DNA of 64,000 bases from positions 1 through 64,000 of the forward strand of contig BCKK01000011.1 of the NCBI GenBank assembly GCA_001600615.1. Direction: 5' to 3'. Shown in pieces: positions 34,302 through 45,708 of the stretch. Every line of letters starts with the position of its first letter. Position 1 is the first letter of the stretch. The notes under the pieces are model-generated. The model was not told the DNA's origin. It made no database searches and was given only the letters and a program-made list of their open reading frames with translations. The translations under genes were made by a program, and so were the position numbers. The stretch comes from Dioszegia crocea. Lineage: Eukaryota > Basidiomycota > Tremellomycetes > Tremellales > Bulleribasidiaceae.

Positions 34302-34851
34302 GCTGGATGTCGAGCGGAGGGGCGAAAGGATTAAATGGGAGGAAGGAGGGCAGAAAGCGGGACTGATAGGGGTACTGAAAGGTCAGCTGATAAGAGATCA
34401 TAGGCATCAGAGGGACCCACTCCTGTATGAGTTCGTGCTGCCCTGGACGCGAGCGGATGTCTGATGGTGGATGCGATGTCGGTGAAGTACCAATGTCTTT
34501 CGCGGAGCATTTGGCTGACAGGGATGGACGTTGGCGCGCCAGCAACGCCCGTTGCAACGTCATGCCGTAAAGCGTTTCAGATCCGGTTGTGGCGGTGCCA
34601 CTCAGCGCCACTCGTGCATTAGAGATCCAGTCCCAATCCGGGCCTGTGCGCTGATGAAGCTCCTTGCCCTCGGTGAAGATGGCGCAGCGTGTCTGTAAGC
34701 CAGACTTGTCCTTCCTCCTGGAAAATGAGGGTCAATTTGTAATTACAGGACGTATCATGTTGTGACATCATGCTCTCGAGCAGTCCTCTCGCGAATGAGG
34801 AACACGGACGCTCGGTGCGCCACCTTACAAATCGCCTGTCTAACTTCTGCT
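34302..34851. other. Intergenic region inside the coiled-coil cluster
   Basis: Promoter of cluster gene B and 3' flank of C. No gene or repeat recognised. Confidence 0.4.
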
Positions 34852-36018
34852 CTAGTCCTTCGGCTCTACCTCCACCATCACAGTCTGATCCTTCACCCTC
34901 GCCGCCCCTAGCTTTCCGCAGCGCTCCGTCCACATGATCAACTCCGCATGTCGGCCCTCTTTGACTAGCGCTGACTCCCTCACCATCGCTCGAATCGTTT
35001 CTTGCGCCACAGCCACTGCAATTCCTAAATCCGCCACCTTGGCCTTCTCTCTCACCAAATCTTGCCCCATATCACCTGCAGCCTTCGAATTATCGGCCTT
35101 GGATAGCGCAAGACTCGCGATAAGAGTCGCGTTCTCCGCCTCCGATCGCTCGCTCCTCATTCCTGCCCCCAATTTCTCCGCCATGATGGCCTTATTCTCC
35201 AGTACTAGACGCTGATTCTGGTGTTCCAGTTGGACATTCGCTTGATACGCCAACTCCCTCCCGCCCTTCGCCTGATCCATTTTCGCTTCAGCGTCCATCG
35301 CTCTCGCCTCCAGAGCGAGACATTTCTCTTCACTAAGAGCTTTGTCCACCGTCCGAGCTTTGTCTAGCTCCTTCCTCAGCTTCTCACTTTCCCCTCGGAC
35401 AGCGTCACGCTCTTTTGAAGTGCTGTCAAGACACGAGTTCACTTCTGATAGCTGTCTCTGAGCCTCCTCCTCTTTTTTCGCCCGCTGAACGGCTTCGACT
35501 TTCAGGGTCTCGCATTGGGTTTTGAGCCTCCTAATTGCCGATCGTTCCAACAGACGAGTATCCGAATCGTCTTGAGACTGTCCGACTAATTGCTGACATC
35601 GGAGATTGGCTGCGTAAAGGTCTGCTTCGAGTCGAGTGATGAGGCTCAAAGCTCGAGTTTCGTTCGCACGACAACCGGAGTGGATGGCTTCGACGTAGTC
35701 CAGTCGACGCTGGAGGTAAGTGACCTTGTTGGTATCGGAGAGGTAGGGGAAGTTCGCTTGTGTACGTTCGCTATCCTCGTCGTCGCTGGAAGAAGCGGTC
35801 GAGTCTTCGTATTTGCCGTCAACGCCAGTGGGATGCGGGCCCGAACGACTGCTGGATGGCAGCTCGCTATCGGTCCGTCTTCGTTTTCCGCCCTGCATCC
35901 TCGCCTTTTGTAGAGCTGCCAGGGAATGGTCGAAGATCTCCGCGCGCTCATGAGGAGGAGCAGTAGATGATCGTAGGCTGTAGCTAGGGGCAGGTGTGGA
36001 GAATTGGGGGTTCGACAT
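34852..36018 (-). CDS. Coiled-coil cluster protein C (lineage-specific)
   Basis: A single exon of 388 aa from ATG 36018 (MSNPQFSTPAPSYSLRSST). About 95 disordered residues with a KRRRTDSE basic patch and an acidic block (SSDDEDSE) precede NKVTYLQRRLDYVEA. That motif matches the [DN]-K-x3-L-[NQ]-R-x-[LI] motif of A and B. A continuous coiled coil then runs to the C-terminus. The end (KEGRHAELIMWTERCGKL ... VMVEVEPKD) resembles both the B/D tail and the out-of-frame tail of A. No family recognised. Confidence 0.72.
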   Translation of the reverse strand: MSNPQFSTPAPSYSLRSSTAPPHERAEIFDHSLAALQKARMQGGKRRRTDSELPSSSRSGPHPTGVDGKYEDSTASSSDDEDSERTQANFPYLSDTNKVTYLQRRLDYVEAIHSGCRANETRALSLITRLEADLYAANLRCQQLVGQSQDDSDTRLLERSAIRRLKTQCETLKVEAVQRAKKEEEAQRQLSEVNSCLDSTSKERDAVRGESEKLRKELDKARTVDKALSEEKCLALEARAMDAEAKMDQAKGGRELAYQANVQLEHQNQRLVLENKAIMAEKLGAGMRSERSEAENATLIASLALSKADNSKAAGDMGQDLVREKAKVADLGIAVAVAQETIRAMVRESALVKEGRHAELIMWTERCGKLGAARVKDQTVMVEVEPKD

Positions 36019-36915
36019 GTCAAATTGTGTGGAAGAAGGCGTTGATAGGATGTCGCTGAAATGATACTACTACGCGAGTGCGCTGCCCCTGTCAGTGTCA
36101 GTATCACGATCAGTGCTGCATAGGGCCCTTATGACTCACGATGTCTCGTAGCAGGGTTGACAAGATTTGGGTCGAGAGGAAGGAATAAGGTGGAGAGGTG
36201 AGAACAACTGACATTTGGTCATTCAGCCAGGAGAGTGCACAGACCGGCCACGAGAAAATTTGGAAGCATAATGCATCGCTTCGGGGTTCTTTCGTGACTA
36301 AGGCCGCGTGCGTGAACGCTCAGACATTTTGGGTCCGAGCAAGGGACCTGAGTATTCTTAGCTGATTGCACTGAGGAACCACATATATATGGAGGGAGAC
36401 CCCCCTTGGACTCACTCTAGGAAGTTCGCATGGGAATACCGAGATTTCTGTCCCAGAGTCCGAAGCCCTCCTCTTATGCCGGCTCTGGCACGCAGCAACC
36501 GTCCCGATTCTCCGAAAGGGACCTCGTGCCCAAGCATGACACTCGAGGCACTTCCTCGGCGATGTGCATCCAAAGGTATAGGAGTTCTCTGTATTGGTAG
36601 GCCATCAATTGCTTGTGGAAGCGTGGCATCTCTCAATCCACGCAGATCTTCGGTGAATTTTCTGTGCTTAGATTTGAGGCGCCGCATCCAAGTCCGCGTT
36701 AGAAAGAAAGATGAAGTGTGTGAGTCAGACCTAATTGGGTTCCGTACATGGCTGCTGATGGCTAGTTTCCGAGTAGCGGTAAAGTCGAAGTCTGAGATAA
36801 CCTGAACCGTCAGCCTCCCAAATTCTCGTATTACTGCACATTAGGATTAGGGTGATTAGCGTCGACAAGCAATTTCATCGTCCTACAACAAATTTTCGCG
36901 CGTGCACAAGCGCCT
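36019..36915. other. Intergenic region between cluster gene C and CMR1
   Basis: Promoter of C and 3' flank of CMR1. Overlapping open frames on both strands at 36389-36805 have no recognisable domain or intron signals. A 250-400 nt non-coding transcript cannot be excluded. Confidence 0.4.
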
Positions 36916-38842
36916 TTACTCCGCAGCCCAAAGCTGTATCCTCCCACTAGTATTACCCCCAACAACATGGTCCACCCGATTAGGATGACTAGCAGTCACA
37001 GCAGGAACGGCCGTCACACTTCCGTCAGCTCGTGCCTAAACTTGAGGACTCACGCATCTGTCCACAAGGAGACAATCTTCTCGCCAGTACCGCTGTAGAC
37101 ATCCAAACTCCGCTTCATGTTGCCAACCGTGAAATGGGGAGCATAGTCCATGTTCATAGACCATTGCGCGCGGAAGATGGTGAGCCATCGGCCGGTCTGA
37201 CAATCGTGTGAAATAGCTTTGGCAGGATTGAGAGATTTGGCGTCGAGGGGTTGATCAAGGTCAAAGGAAGTCGGGTTGACATTCCATACTGATATCAGCG
37301 CCTTCAAGTATCAAGACTCACTTCTCAGCCTATCATCATAGCTTGTTGTCAAGACTCGCCTGCCCCTTGGATCCCAATAAGCGGCAGAACAGCTCTTGCC
37401 ATGGGCGTAGCTTCCTCGTAACAAACCCTTGCCTTTTGATGTATCGAGATGCGCCACGATCCGGTCCGATGCGATACTGGAGGAAGGGAGAGTGTCAATG
37501 TAGTCGGGCTCAGGCTTGACGTCGGATGTGATTTTGTCGGAGGCAGCAGGAGCCAAGGAGGATAAATGCCGAGTATCCCATATCCGCATATGCCGATCGT
37601 TTCCCGCAGTAACGATGAGGTGAGGCATCAGAGCTTTCCGTCAGCAATGGCAAAGGTGACAACTCACGGTTGACGCTCAATCCACCCAATTTCGCTGATC
37701 TACCTTCATCCTGCACAACCCAGCGTCTCCTGCTCGATTTACCCTCTCTGAAATCCGCGTGACTGATTCCTCCATTCTTGTCCACTATCCATGCCTGTTG
37801 ACCATCTGGTGTCAGGTCGAAATGCGTAATGAGCGTGTCATCGTCCGGAAATGAGAAGAGCTCGCGGGAGACGCAGTCGGAAAACGAGATGGAGCGGAGT
37901 GTGCAGTCATAGGATGATGTATAGATCTTTCATTAGCCAAACTCAGATATGTGCTCACCTTGGATCCGTCGACAGGGTCCACCTTCATACTGGTGATACT
38001 GTTTCTGGCATGGGCTTGGACTCGCCAAATCTGACCCTCGTACACGTCCCCTCCTTCTACTGTAGCACTTTCAGCTGGACTACCCAAGGCATCCCATCTG
38101 ACATCAGCTCTGAATCTTTGTACAACTCACATTCCCAGCGTCCCCTGTTTATCTCCAACACAGACGATACATTTGGTTGGCTCAGGATGGACGAGCATAC
38201 TGAATACTCGCTCCGTCGTGACTTTGGCGTTGGCTTTGAGGTGCATATTCTTGAATGCAGATTTGAGCCGGTCGAGCTCGGGATCATGCTGCGAGGGCTC
38301 GGCATAGGCGTCTTTATCAGACGTCTCGGACGTGGGATAGGTGCGAGGAGCAGGGGTGGCAGCGACGCCATGAACGAAAGTTTCCTGACGATTAGCTATA
38401 CCCAGTTGACAACTCACCAAACCATCCTTATCTCCCTCCTCGGCATCTTCCAGCATATCTCCAAGAGCCATTACCTGCTCTCTAGACTTTCTGTTGATGA
38501 CTCTCAACACCTCCCGCTCCTTCTCCTCTTCTATCGCCCGCGCCTGGACTACCTCCACCGTCGCTTCGATTCCCGCTATCCGCCCACTACGCCGCCTGGG
38601 GCCCTCCGCCTCGACTTTGAGTGGAGCGGCCTTTCGCTTTTTGCTTGTACTGCTGGTTGGTTTAGAGATCGGCTTGGCTATGCCTAATTTGGCAGCGCCG
38701 CCTGCTTCAAAGCCGAGCGAATCGAGTAAGGCGCGATTCTCCGCGATGATCTTTTGACGTTCAACCTCGCTGGCCGGTCAGCCAATTTGTCCACGATCTT
38801 TAGCATAGCTCAGACTCACTAGTCATTGTCCTCGTCGTCCAT
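36916..38842 (-). CDS. CMR1: CMR1-like WD40 DNA damage-binding protein
   Basis: Exon 1 is short (MDDEDNDY) and splices to EVERQKIIAENRALLDSLGF, the typical Cmr1 N-terminus. It is followed by a basic stretch (SKKRKAAPLKVEAEGPRRRSGRIAG) and a seven-bladed WD40 domain: KVTTERVFSMLVHPEPTKCIVCVGDK, NSITSMKVDPVDGSK, SYDCTLRSISFSD, LTPDGQQAWIVDK, LIVTAGNDRHMRIWD and the end SGRIQLWAAE. Several phase-consistent introns occur. Yeast Cmr1 (YDL156W) is a nuclear protein that binds DNA, concentrates at sites of replication stress and is distantly related to DDB2. Identification rests on the N-terminal motif together with the blade sequences. Confidence 0.88.
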
Positions 38843-39303
38843 AACGTAGGATGCTATGCTCGGGATATAGACAGATAGATGTGATGTAGGAAGGTGACCA
38901 ACTGACAGAGCCGACGCGTCACTAAACTTTGCGTGAATTTGGATCGGCGCGTATCGTAGCACTACGAGCACGCATCTTCAACCCTCTTCAACCTCTTCAC
39001 GCAATCTACATATATAGTAGCCTCGACTGACTCCCAAGGCACTCAATCAGGCACCAGAGAGCATGGCTGTGATTCAATTACCCTCAGTGGCTGACTAGTC
39101 CGTAACTTACAGCTGATGCGAATTCACTGAAGTTCAGGCACTCAAGTTCAGAACACATGACCTCAGGGGTCGAGCTCCCCTGGGGAGTAGATCACCTGCC
39201 TCATCCCCCGTCACCTGGCGTATGTTATGTCTGCGTCTGCCAGAAGACACTGAGTCCATTTCGGACCTTCAACACCATCTCAACCTCAACTGTTGCAATT
39301 CCA
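38843..39303. promoter_or_regulatory. Bidirectional promoter region, CMR1 / BTB gene
   Basis: A 461-bp gap between divergent starts. It contains an AT-rich ATATATAG near 39008. The open frame from 39157 runs into the BTB gene in phase, but the first good ATG for that protein is 39304. Confidence 0.4.
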
Positions 39304-40127
39304 ATGTCCTCAGTGCCGAACAAAGCTACCCAGGGAGATGAGAGCTTGCAGCTCAAGTCGGATGACGGTGTGGTGTTTGAGGTAAAGAGATATCACTTGA
39401 TGTCAGCGAGGTATGTCAAGTTTAACTCCTCCTATACGCATCCATGGGCAAAGTCTTCTACTTTCCATGCAAACTCAAGCTGATGAGTTAGCGTCGTCTT
39501 CCGTGACATGCTCGCACTCCCCGCAACTCAGGCGGATACCCCGATCCCCTGCGCTCCTATCGAAATTGACGCTCACTCCAAAATCGTCGGTTTATTCATC
39601 AGTCTGGTGGAACAAGGTCCGCTTCCACCTTCGCACGCCATATCTCGCCTATTCCCTTCAGGACACGATCTTTTTGGCGGAGTCGGAGCCGTCCAGATCC
39701 TCGCCATTCTGCTAGAGGTGTTAGACCGATTCGATTGCTCAACTCCCATCCGCGAGAGAGTGCTCAATCACTTCGAGCCTCTCTTCCACTACGACCCTTG
39801 GACCGTGTTCTGTCTAGCGGCAAGACAGGCGGACACGTCCACGGCGAAAAGGGCCATACAATCAATGTCTCGGATCCGCCCGTCCGAAAGACAATCGGTC
39901 GACTTCAGGTTCATGTCGTTGGCAGATGCAAAGCGGGTCCCTTTGGACTGGTTGCTGGCCTACTGTCGAGCGGGAATTGCAGTGTCGTCCTACTACGCGG
40001 TGAGCATCGCGATATTACCCGCGAGTTGTAGCGCAGCTTAGCTTACGGATATGTACAGGTCGTCGATCCGACGAAGCAGGACTACTGGAACAAAGTTGCC
40101 GACTGCCTCGATGTCCCGACTGAGTGA
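39304..40127 (+). CDS. BTB/POZ-like domain protein, ~228 aa
   Basis: Three exons: 39304 to a GTATGT donor, the main exon, and a short last exon (VVDPTKQDYWNKVADCLDVPTE). The protein begins with a substrate-receptor-type BTB core: a strand (SDDGVVFEVKRYHLMSASVVFRDML) followed by IEIDAHSKIVGLFISLVEQG. Then comes a helical region (AVQILAILLEVLDRFDCSTPIRERVLNHF). Small stand-alone BTB proteins of this type are common and often multicopy in Tremellomycetes and mushrooms, with unknown partners. Assignment is by fold pattern, not a diagnostic motif. An upstream ATG at 39157 would add ~49 unlikely residues. Confidence 0.7.
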
Positions 40128-40358
40128 TGTATGTGTCAGATTCTAGTCCATCTGGGATTCGCTCACTAACGTGTATCGAGTCACGGTCGAACATTGTGGA
40201 TCTGAATGTGAGCTTTGGTGTGTACGATCTTTCTGCATGAGGTTCGCTACGCGGGACGTATATATGGGCCGATGATATAACTGAAATTTGAGGTGCAAGG
40301 CGTCGGATTGACGCTTTATGTGCAGGTGTCTCATATAATCTTCAGGTCCTCCCTAGCT

Positions 40359-41594
40359 TCAGCTCACCGCCCCACAAAATGTCTTTACACTATGTAGACC
40401 ACTGGTCCGGCGGCCCTTGCTGCCCAACGCGTACCCCTTGCCGACTAAGATCTCCTCGCCACTCCACGTTTCCGCAACATCAGGCTCTGATCGACCGCCA
40501 TCCCCACTCCTTAAAAGCCTGATCGTCTCCAAATACACTCCCCTCTCCACATCATGCGCCTCTTTATACCCCTTCAATTCCTCCGTCGCCCTCTCCTCCC
40601 TCTTCTCCGCCTTCAACATCTTCCGCCCTGCCGCCACTCTCCCCCTAATAACCTTCCTGACCTTCTTCTTGAGGTCCCGCTTCTTCTGAACCAACTTTTG
40701 AGACCTCCTAAGCAAGCGTCGAGCCCTCTGACGATCCTTCCGAGATGAACGCCGCTCATCTTTGACGCGCCTGGCGAGCCGACGTAATATGTTTCGTTTG
40801 ATCACAGCCTTCCGCCGGGCCCTGTCAAGTCGTAAATCTCGCCGATGGAGGTCTGCGAGAGCGGTGGTGGTACGTGTGAGGAGAACGCGGATGAGAGAAG
40901 GGATACTCGGGATTGGCTGATCGCTGATGTCGGAAGGAGGGGATGGGGGATCCGAAGAGGGTCCGTCAATAGCTCGCCGTATGTTCCGAAACAAGACAGG
41001 CAAGCTAGGCTCGTCTGACGTAACGTGGGCTGGCGACCCAATCCGATGGTCGGGCGACACGCTCCGACTTGCATCGTTTTCGGTAGGGAAGGCGTCGTAC
41101 CCGAGTTCGGGGGTTACGTATCTTGCCGCCGACGGGATTTCTGCGCTTTCTGCGCTGACTTCCAGCGGCGAGTTCGAATGAAAGAAACCTTCAGGGTATG
41201 GCGAGCTGATCCGATGCCCCGCTGGAGGGCTCCTGATCGGATCGGCTTCAGAATTTGATATCTGACTCAGCGATGTAGCTGGGGATTGAAAACGGGACCT
41301 TGAGTTCCGGCCTGTCTGACCTGAAGCGGAGACGACAGTTTCGGAATGCCTTTCGTCCTCCACAGACTCAAGCTCGGGCCCCTCAAGTTCATCCGCTTCC
41401 TGGTCCGAATCCAACTTATCATTCTCTTCCGTCTCGTCCCTTGATGGGCGCACGTAATTGAGAGGCGGCGAAGAAGAGGCAACACGCGCCTCGGGCTCTG
41501 TGGAGTCTGAGCTCTGGTCGGTGGGGGAGGATGAGGAGATCACGATTGGATGCATGGGACGACCTGATTCGTCTGACCCGCTATCGGACGACAT
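40359..41594 (-). CDS. Coiled-coil cluster protein D (lineage-specific)
   Basis: A single exon of 411 aa from ATG 41594. The first ~230 residues are disordered and acidic (Asp/Glu/Ser-rich). They are followed by an Arg-dense helix (KAVIKRNILRRLARRVKDERRSS) and the tail YKEAHDVERGVYLETIRLL shared with cluster protein B. Some 55 residues of unrelated sequence follow. It lies 4.3 kb from gene C, separated by CMR1 and the BTB gene, on the same strand as the others. The strongly basic helix could contact nucleic acid or acidic partners; this is inference. Confidence 0.68.
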   Translation of the reverse strand: MSSDSGSDESGRPMHPIVISSSSPTDQSSDSTEPEARVASSSPPLNYVRPSRDETEENDKLDSDQEADELEGPELESVEDERHSETVVSASGQTGRNSRSRFQSPATSLSQISNSEADPIRSPPAGHRISSPYPEGFFHSNSPLEVSAESAEIPSAARYVTPELGYDAFPTENDASRSVSPDHRIGSPAHVTSDEPSLPVLFRNIRRAIDGPSSDPPSPPSDISDQPIPSIPSLIRVLLTRTTTALADLHRRDLRLDRARRKAVIKRNILRRLARRVKDERRSSRKDRQRARRLLRRSQKLVQKKRDLKKKVRKVIRGRVAAGRKMLKAEKREERATEELKGYKEAHDVERGVYLETIRLLRSGDGGRSEPDVAETWSGEEILVGKGYALGSKGRRTSGLHSVKTFCGAVS

Positions 41595-42023
41595 GACGGT
41601 TTTCCGATCATGTCAGCTGGAAGGAACTTCAACTGGAATCAAATAGTTGCAGTGTACGTACGCGTTTGGTAGCTCCTCCGCCGCCTGATAGGTTTCTGGA
41701 CAGTCGCATACTGAAAGGAAGGTGGAGTGATTAGATCTTGGACGAGGACTCGAGGGAGAGCAGGGAGGTAATGTGAGAAGAGGGGGCGGATGGTCGATTG
41801 CAGGTGGGACGACTCCAAGCGGCGAAAGAAGTGGCCGATCTCGAGGCCCAAGCTCAATTGACGGAGTTTCGATGTCTGTGCGGTAGAAGACACAAAATTG
41901 GTGTGAAGCTCCCGGGCGTTCAACCGAGGTGGCCGGATGGTGTATGCCACTCGGCTTCCTGAAAGTCGCCCTTCTTCGGTAGGACACTTCTATACCGCAC
42001 CTCCCCGCTCACTGATCCTCACC
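41595..42023. other. Intergenic region between cluster gene D and WD40 gene
   Basis: Promoter of D. A minus-strand open frame at 41613-41987 (Pro/Ser-rich, no domain) is probably leader or chance. Confidence 0.4.
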
Positions 42024-44112
42024 CTAATCTTCCTGTTCTTCTCCCTCCCATACACCCACACACCCATCTTCGCCCCCACTGACCATCACCCCAGCCCTCC
42101 ACCTCACATCAAATACCGCCCCTTCCCCTCCATGCCCCTCTAACACCTTCAGCGGTCGGACCGTCGCCCCTCCCGAAAGCGCAACGTGAGACGGTTGGAG
42201 AGCCGGCTTGGGATAATACGCCGGGGACGCCCGAGGCGCCACCCCCAAATAAGGACTACTGGGATCGGCCTTATTCGGCTGGACGATCGACGAAGGAACC
42301 GTCGGGCCGGCAATGGCTCCTTCTCTCTCCCAGATGTAGACGCCGCCATCTTCTGATCCGCCAATGACAAGATTGGAGTCCTGTGCGAATGAACAGCGAA
42401 TTAGGTTTTTGGCCGTATTTTGGTGGCCTGTATAGCGGTACAGATTCTTTTGCTGTAATGTAAGCGATTAGGCATACGATACCAAAGAAAGAGTGCACTT
42501 ACCATTCGGAGATCCCATAATCTGTTGGAGTTGTCTTTACACCCCGCCAACAGATACCGCCCCGCATCGTCAAACTCCACACTAGACACTTCGCCCAGAC
42601 AGGCCGGCATGGTCGTTACGCATACCCCGCCCACTGCGTCCCAGAGACGCACGTGTCGGTCTTTCGAGCCCGACGCGACCATATTGCCTGTTGAGTCTAC
42701 TGCTACCGATAGGCAAGAATGAGCGTGGCCTGAGAATGTCCGAATGAGCTGGCCTGTCGATGTGGAGAATAGACGTAAAATCCGGTCGTAATTTGCAGTA
42801 ACGACTTGGTCCTATCCCATCAGCGTCATCGACTGAGAGTAAAGATCTAGCTGTACTAACCTCATGCCTCGATCTCCATCTCACACCGTATACATCCCCG
42901 CCCTCACCTTTCAACACCCCTTCTTCTTCTCCCTCCGCTGACCAAAGCCTGACAGTCCCATCTCCAGACGCACTCGCTATAGTCCCAGAGGCACTACAGT
43001 CTAGATCCCAGATCCGGGACGTATGCCCGCGGAGCGTATGTCGAATGACCCCATCTTGCGTCGAGAAGATCTGAATCGTCGCATCGCTAGAACCGCTCAC
43101 TGCGAGGTTACCGTCGGAGGTGAGGAAAGATACGCATTTGATATTGGATTTATGAAGCGGGAGGAGGTGTGCCAGGCGAGTGGGTATGCTCAGGGGATGA
43201 TAGTCTCGTAGCAATCTACCAGATCAGTCAATCGTTCAGAAGGCGTAAGGGGGACTTACGATGCGACTCGCCATGGTCCCCTACCCCTTCTTGAGCACTG
43301 TTGGACCTGCCACGCCCCCGCCTGCCTCAACAACTCCACAAGCCGCCCCTCTCCCACTCTACCCTTCAGAACCATAGACCCAGAAGCAGCATTGGCACCG
43401 CCAGTACTGGGCCGGAGATGCTCAGCCTCGACAAGATCTCGCCACATCCCAACCAACTTCTCTCGCTCAGGCTCGACCCCTGCCCAATCTCTGAAGCTGG
43501 GCACATCGTGCACCGTCCCCGCTGAGGTGAGGTACGATAACGAGTAGAAATCGTAGGGATAAGGCTGATAGTGCTCGAGAGGTTTTAGTCGCTTTTGAAG
43601 GAGGTTGAAGGCCTTTTGAGATTCCCCTACGGACAGTCAGCTGTGACCTTGGCTTTGGACGGATAGACTTACGATTCTCGATATGTTCTAGAAATTGTTG
43701 TCGGTAGACCATGTACATGAATGCCTTTTGCGTCTGAGGCTTGAGTAGTCCAGGCCGAGCTAAGAGAGCCTCGATAGATCCGAAATCCCCATCTGTCACA
43801 TCAGCCCAAGGTCCGTATGGAGAGGCAGGGTCCGTGCTCACCTATGATGGCTTTCTCGACCAGAGAAATTTCCTCCCTCTCCTCTCGTCTTGGACAGCGC
43901 AGTATCTCATCGTCAATCACTCGCGCTATATGGCCATATGACCGCGAGTCGAGGTACTGCGAAACGAGTAGAGCGATTTCTTGATCTAGCTTAGATTCGT
44001 CCAAAGTAATATTAGCCAATGCGACGTTGAGCTGCTGCCGCTTCTCCAGCTGACGGGGTGATAGATGTCCGTTGGTCTGTGATTGGGTAGAGCTTCCTGC
44101 TGCTGCGTCCAT
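42024..44112 (-). CDS. CTLH/WD40-repeat protein (WDR26/GID7-like architecture)
   Basis: Six introns joined in phase. The N-terminal ~90 residues include LDQEIALLVSQYLDSRSYGHIARVI, which fits a LisH motif. Next is a CTLH-type helical region (FGSIEALLARPGLLKPQTQKAF ... YRQQFLEHIENRESQKAFNLLQKRLKPL). Seven WD blades follow, with signatures SGSSDATIQIFS, ASGDGTVRLWS, ANYDRILRLFS, SGSKDRHVRLWD, GCKDNSNRLWD, GGSEDGGVYIWE and GGEDGCVGVWE. LisH-CTLH-WD40 proteins include WDR26/Gid7 subunits of the CTLH E3 ligase, and also other scaffolds, so the orthologue is not certain. Its start lies only 145 bp from the divergent BRCT gene. Confidence 0.82.
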
Positions 44113-44257
44113 CCTAATTGAGAGTTGTTGGTGGTGGTGGTGGTGGAATGTGATGCCGAAAGTCAAAAGTCCAGTCAACCATCTCGACATCCCCTGATCC
44201 CAACCTCTCACAACTATACATCATGTAACATCCATCTCGCCATACCCAAACACTACA

Positions 44258-45400
44258 ATGCCGACCCCACTAACCCCTTCTTCATCTCAGGAGATTATTG
44301 CGATCTCTCCACCGCCAAATCAGTCCCTGAAGAAACGGAAACGATCCCCTTCCGACCCGTCGGCATCGACCACCCTTCCAAAGGCTCTAGGATGGAAGCC
44401 GTCAGTGGACATGAAGGACAAGGTCTACGCTGCGCAAAGCGCGTACGATAAGAAGTCTGATACGCAAGGCGGGAAGCGGAAAGCGCGCGCTGCGGAGATT
44501 GAAAGGGAGAGGGAGGAGTTGAAAGGGTTGAGCAGGGAGAAGGTTACTGCTAGGATGGTGCGTCTCCACCTTGGGCTAATCCGGGTTAGGATTGAGCGCT
44601 GATGGTGGTCAGTTGAGTACGAGAGGGAAAGAGGTCAACCCAATCACGAATTCTGACCTTTATTCACGTACCGATCACTTCGTTTCGGCCGCGACGGGCC
44701 ATCAGCAGTCTAATCGTGGTGGAGGAAGTGCGGGAGCTGGGACGTATTGGGAAGTCCGGACTGCCAAGATGGAAGATCAGGCTAGGGAGAAGGTACGTAT
44801 CTTTACGCTCTGATAAGTCTGGCAACTGATATAGGTGCAGAAATCAGATCTGTTAAAAGGTCTGGTGTTCTACATCAACGGCTCGACAGGTCCCCGGGTC
44901 TCGAATCTCCAGCTACAACATCTAATCACGGCTAATGGCGGTCGGTTTGTGTAAGTATCCCCTTACACCAAGGCCCTCAAGCAATGTCATGACAGGCGCT
45001 GACTCTCTAGGCCCATGCAAAGCGCGTCATGTACCCACATTATCGCTTCTGGCGGACTATCAGGCAGTAAAACCCAAAAGTGGATAGACGGACAAGCTGG
45101 ACGGGGTTCAGCAAAGCGCATCAAGGTTGTGAAAGTGGACTGTAAGTCAGGTGGCTAATCACATGGGGCACAAGCTGAGGAATCAGGGCTATTGGACAGT
45201 GTGGAACAGGGAATCAGACTGAGTGAGGCGGGTTATGGTGTGATTGTTGATCCTGTAAGTGATTTCTGAACCTTGCACTTCAATGTTCGAGGATGGAGTT
45301 GACCAGACCTCAGTCTCAACATAATCTATTCTCCGCATTCGGGGTTAAGCCAAAGAAGGAATTAGCATCCACAGGCGGGTCATCATCAAGTAGGGACTAG
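44258..45400 (+). CDS. Single-BRCT protein resembling the REV1 N-terminus
   Basis: Six short exons give ~270 aa. The N-terminus is basic (SLKKRKRSP) and contains a helical region (KDKVYAAQSAYDKKSD), then YWEVRTAKMEDQAREKVQ. The BRCT domain reads LKGLVFYINGSTGPRVSNLQ, LITANGGRFVP, CTHIIASGGLSGSKTQKW and KVVKVDWLLDSVEQGIRLSE, with the conserved GG turn and Trp. The wording is close to the BRCT of REV1, but the gene ends soon after (HNLFSAFGVKPKKEL) with no polymerase domain before its stop. It is therefore a stand-alone phosphopeptide- or DNA-binding module, probably nuclear and linked to damage tolerance by homology only. The divergent promoter is shared with the WD40 gene. Confidence 0.78.
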
Positions 45401-45708
45401 GATCTAGTCGGACGTACCTGTAATTTGTATCTGGCTCATCTACAATCTTGTATCATCATGAACATCGTCGCGTATCAGACCAGCAGAACGTATCCGAACC
45501 GGCGTCCACACCGTCACACAGATCCCACTACTGCGGCTCGACCCGCCGTACTCCTCAGTAACTCTTATTCAACATGTCCGAAAAGTATAGAAGATAAGCT
45601 CCAATGTATTCTCGAGTATCGGGTGTAGTGAGAGCATCGCTCGCAACCTGCCGCTTACTCGTGTGAGATCGCTATACATAATACAAGCTTATCCTAGCCT
45701 AGCCATAC
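45401..45708. other. Convergent 3' region
   Basis: Between the convergent BRCT and ELF1 genes. No feature recognised. Confidence 0.4.

Noticed and set aside
36389..36805. Overlapping open frames on both strands upstream of cluster gene C
   Set aside because: Neither strand has introns, motifs or composition like neighbouring genes.
37851..38687. 278-codon plus-strand open frame
   Set aside because: Antisense to CMR1, whose WD40 exons and introns are well supported.
41613..41987. Minus-strand open frame of 124 codons upstream of cluster gene D
   Set aside because: Starts without a supported ATG context, no domain; more likely leader or intergenic.
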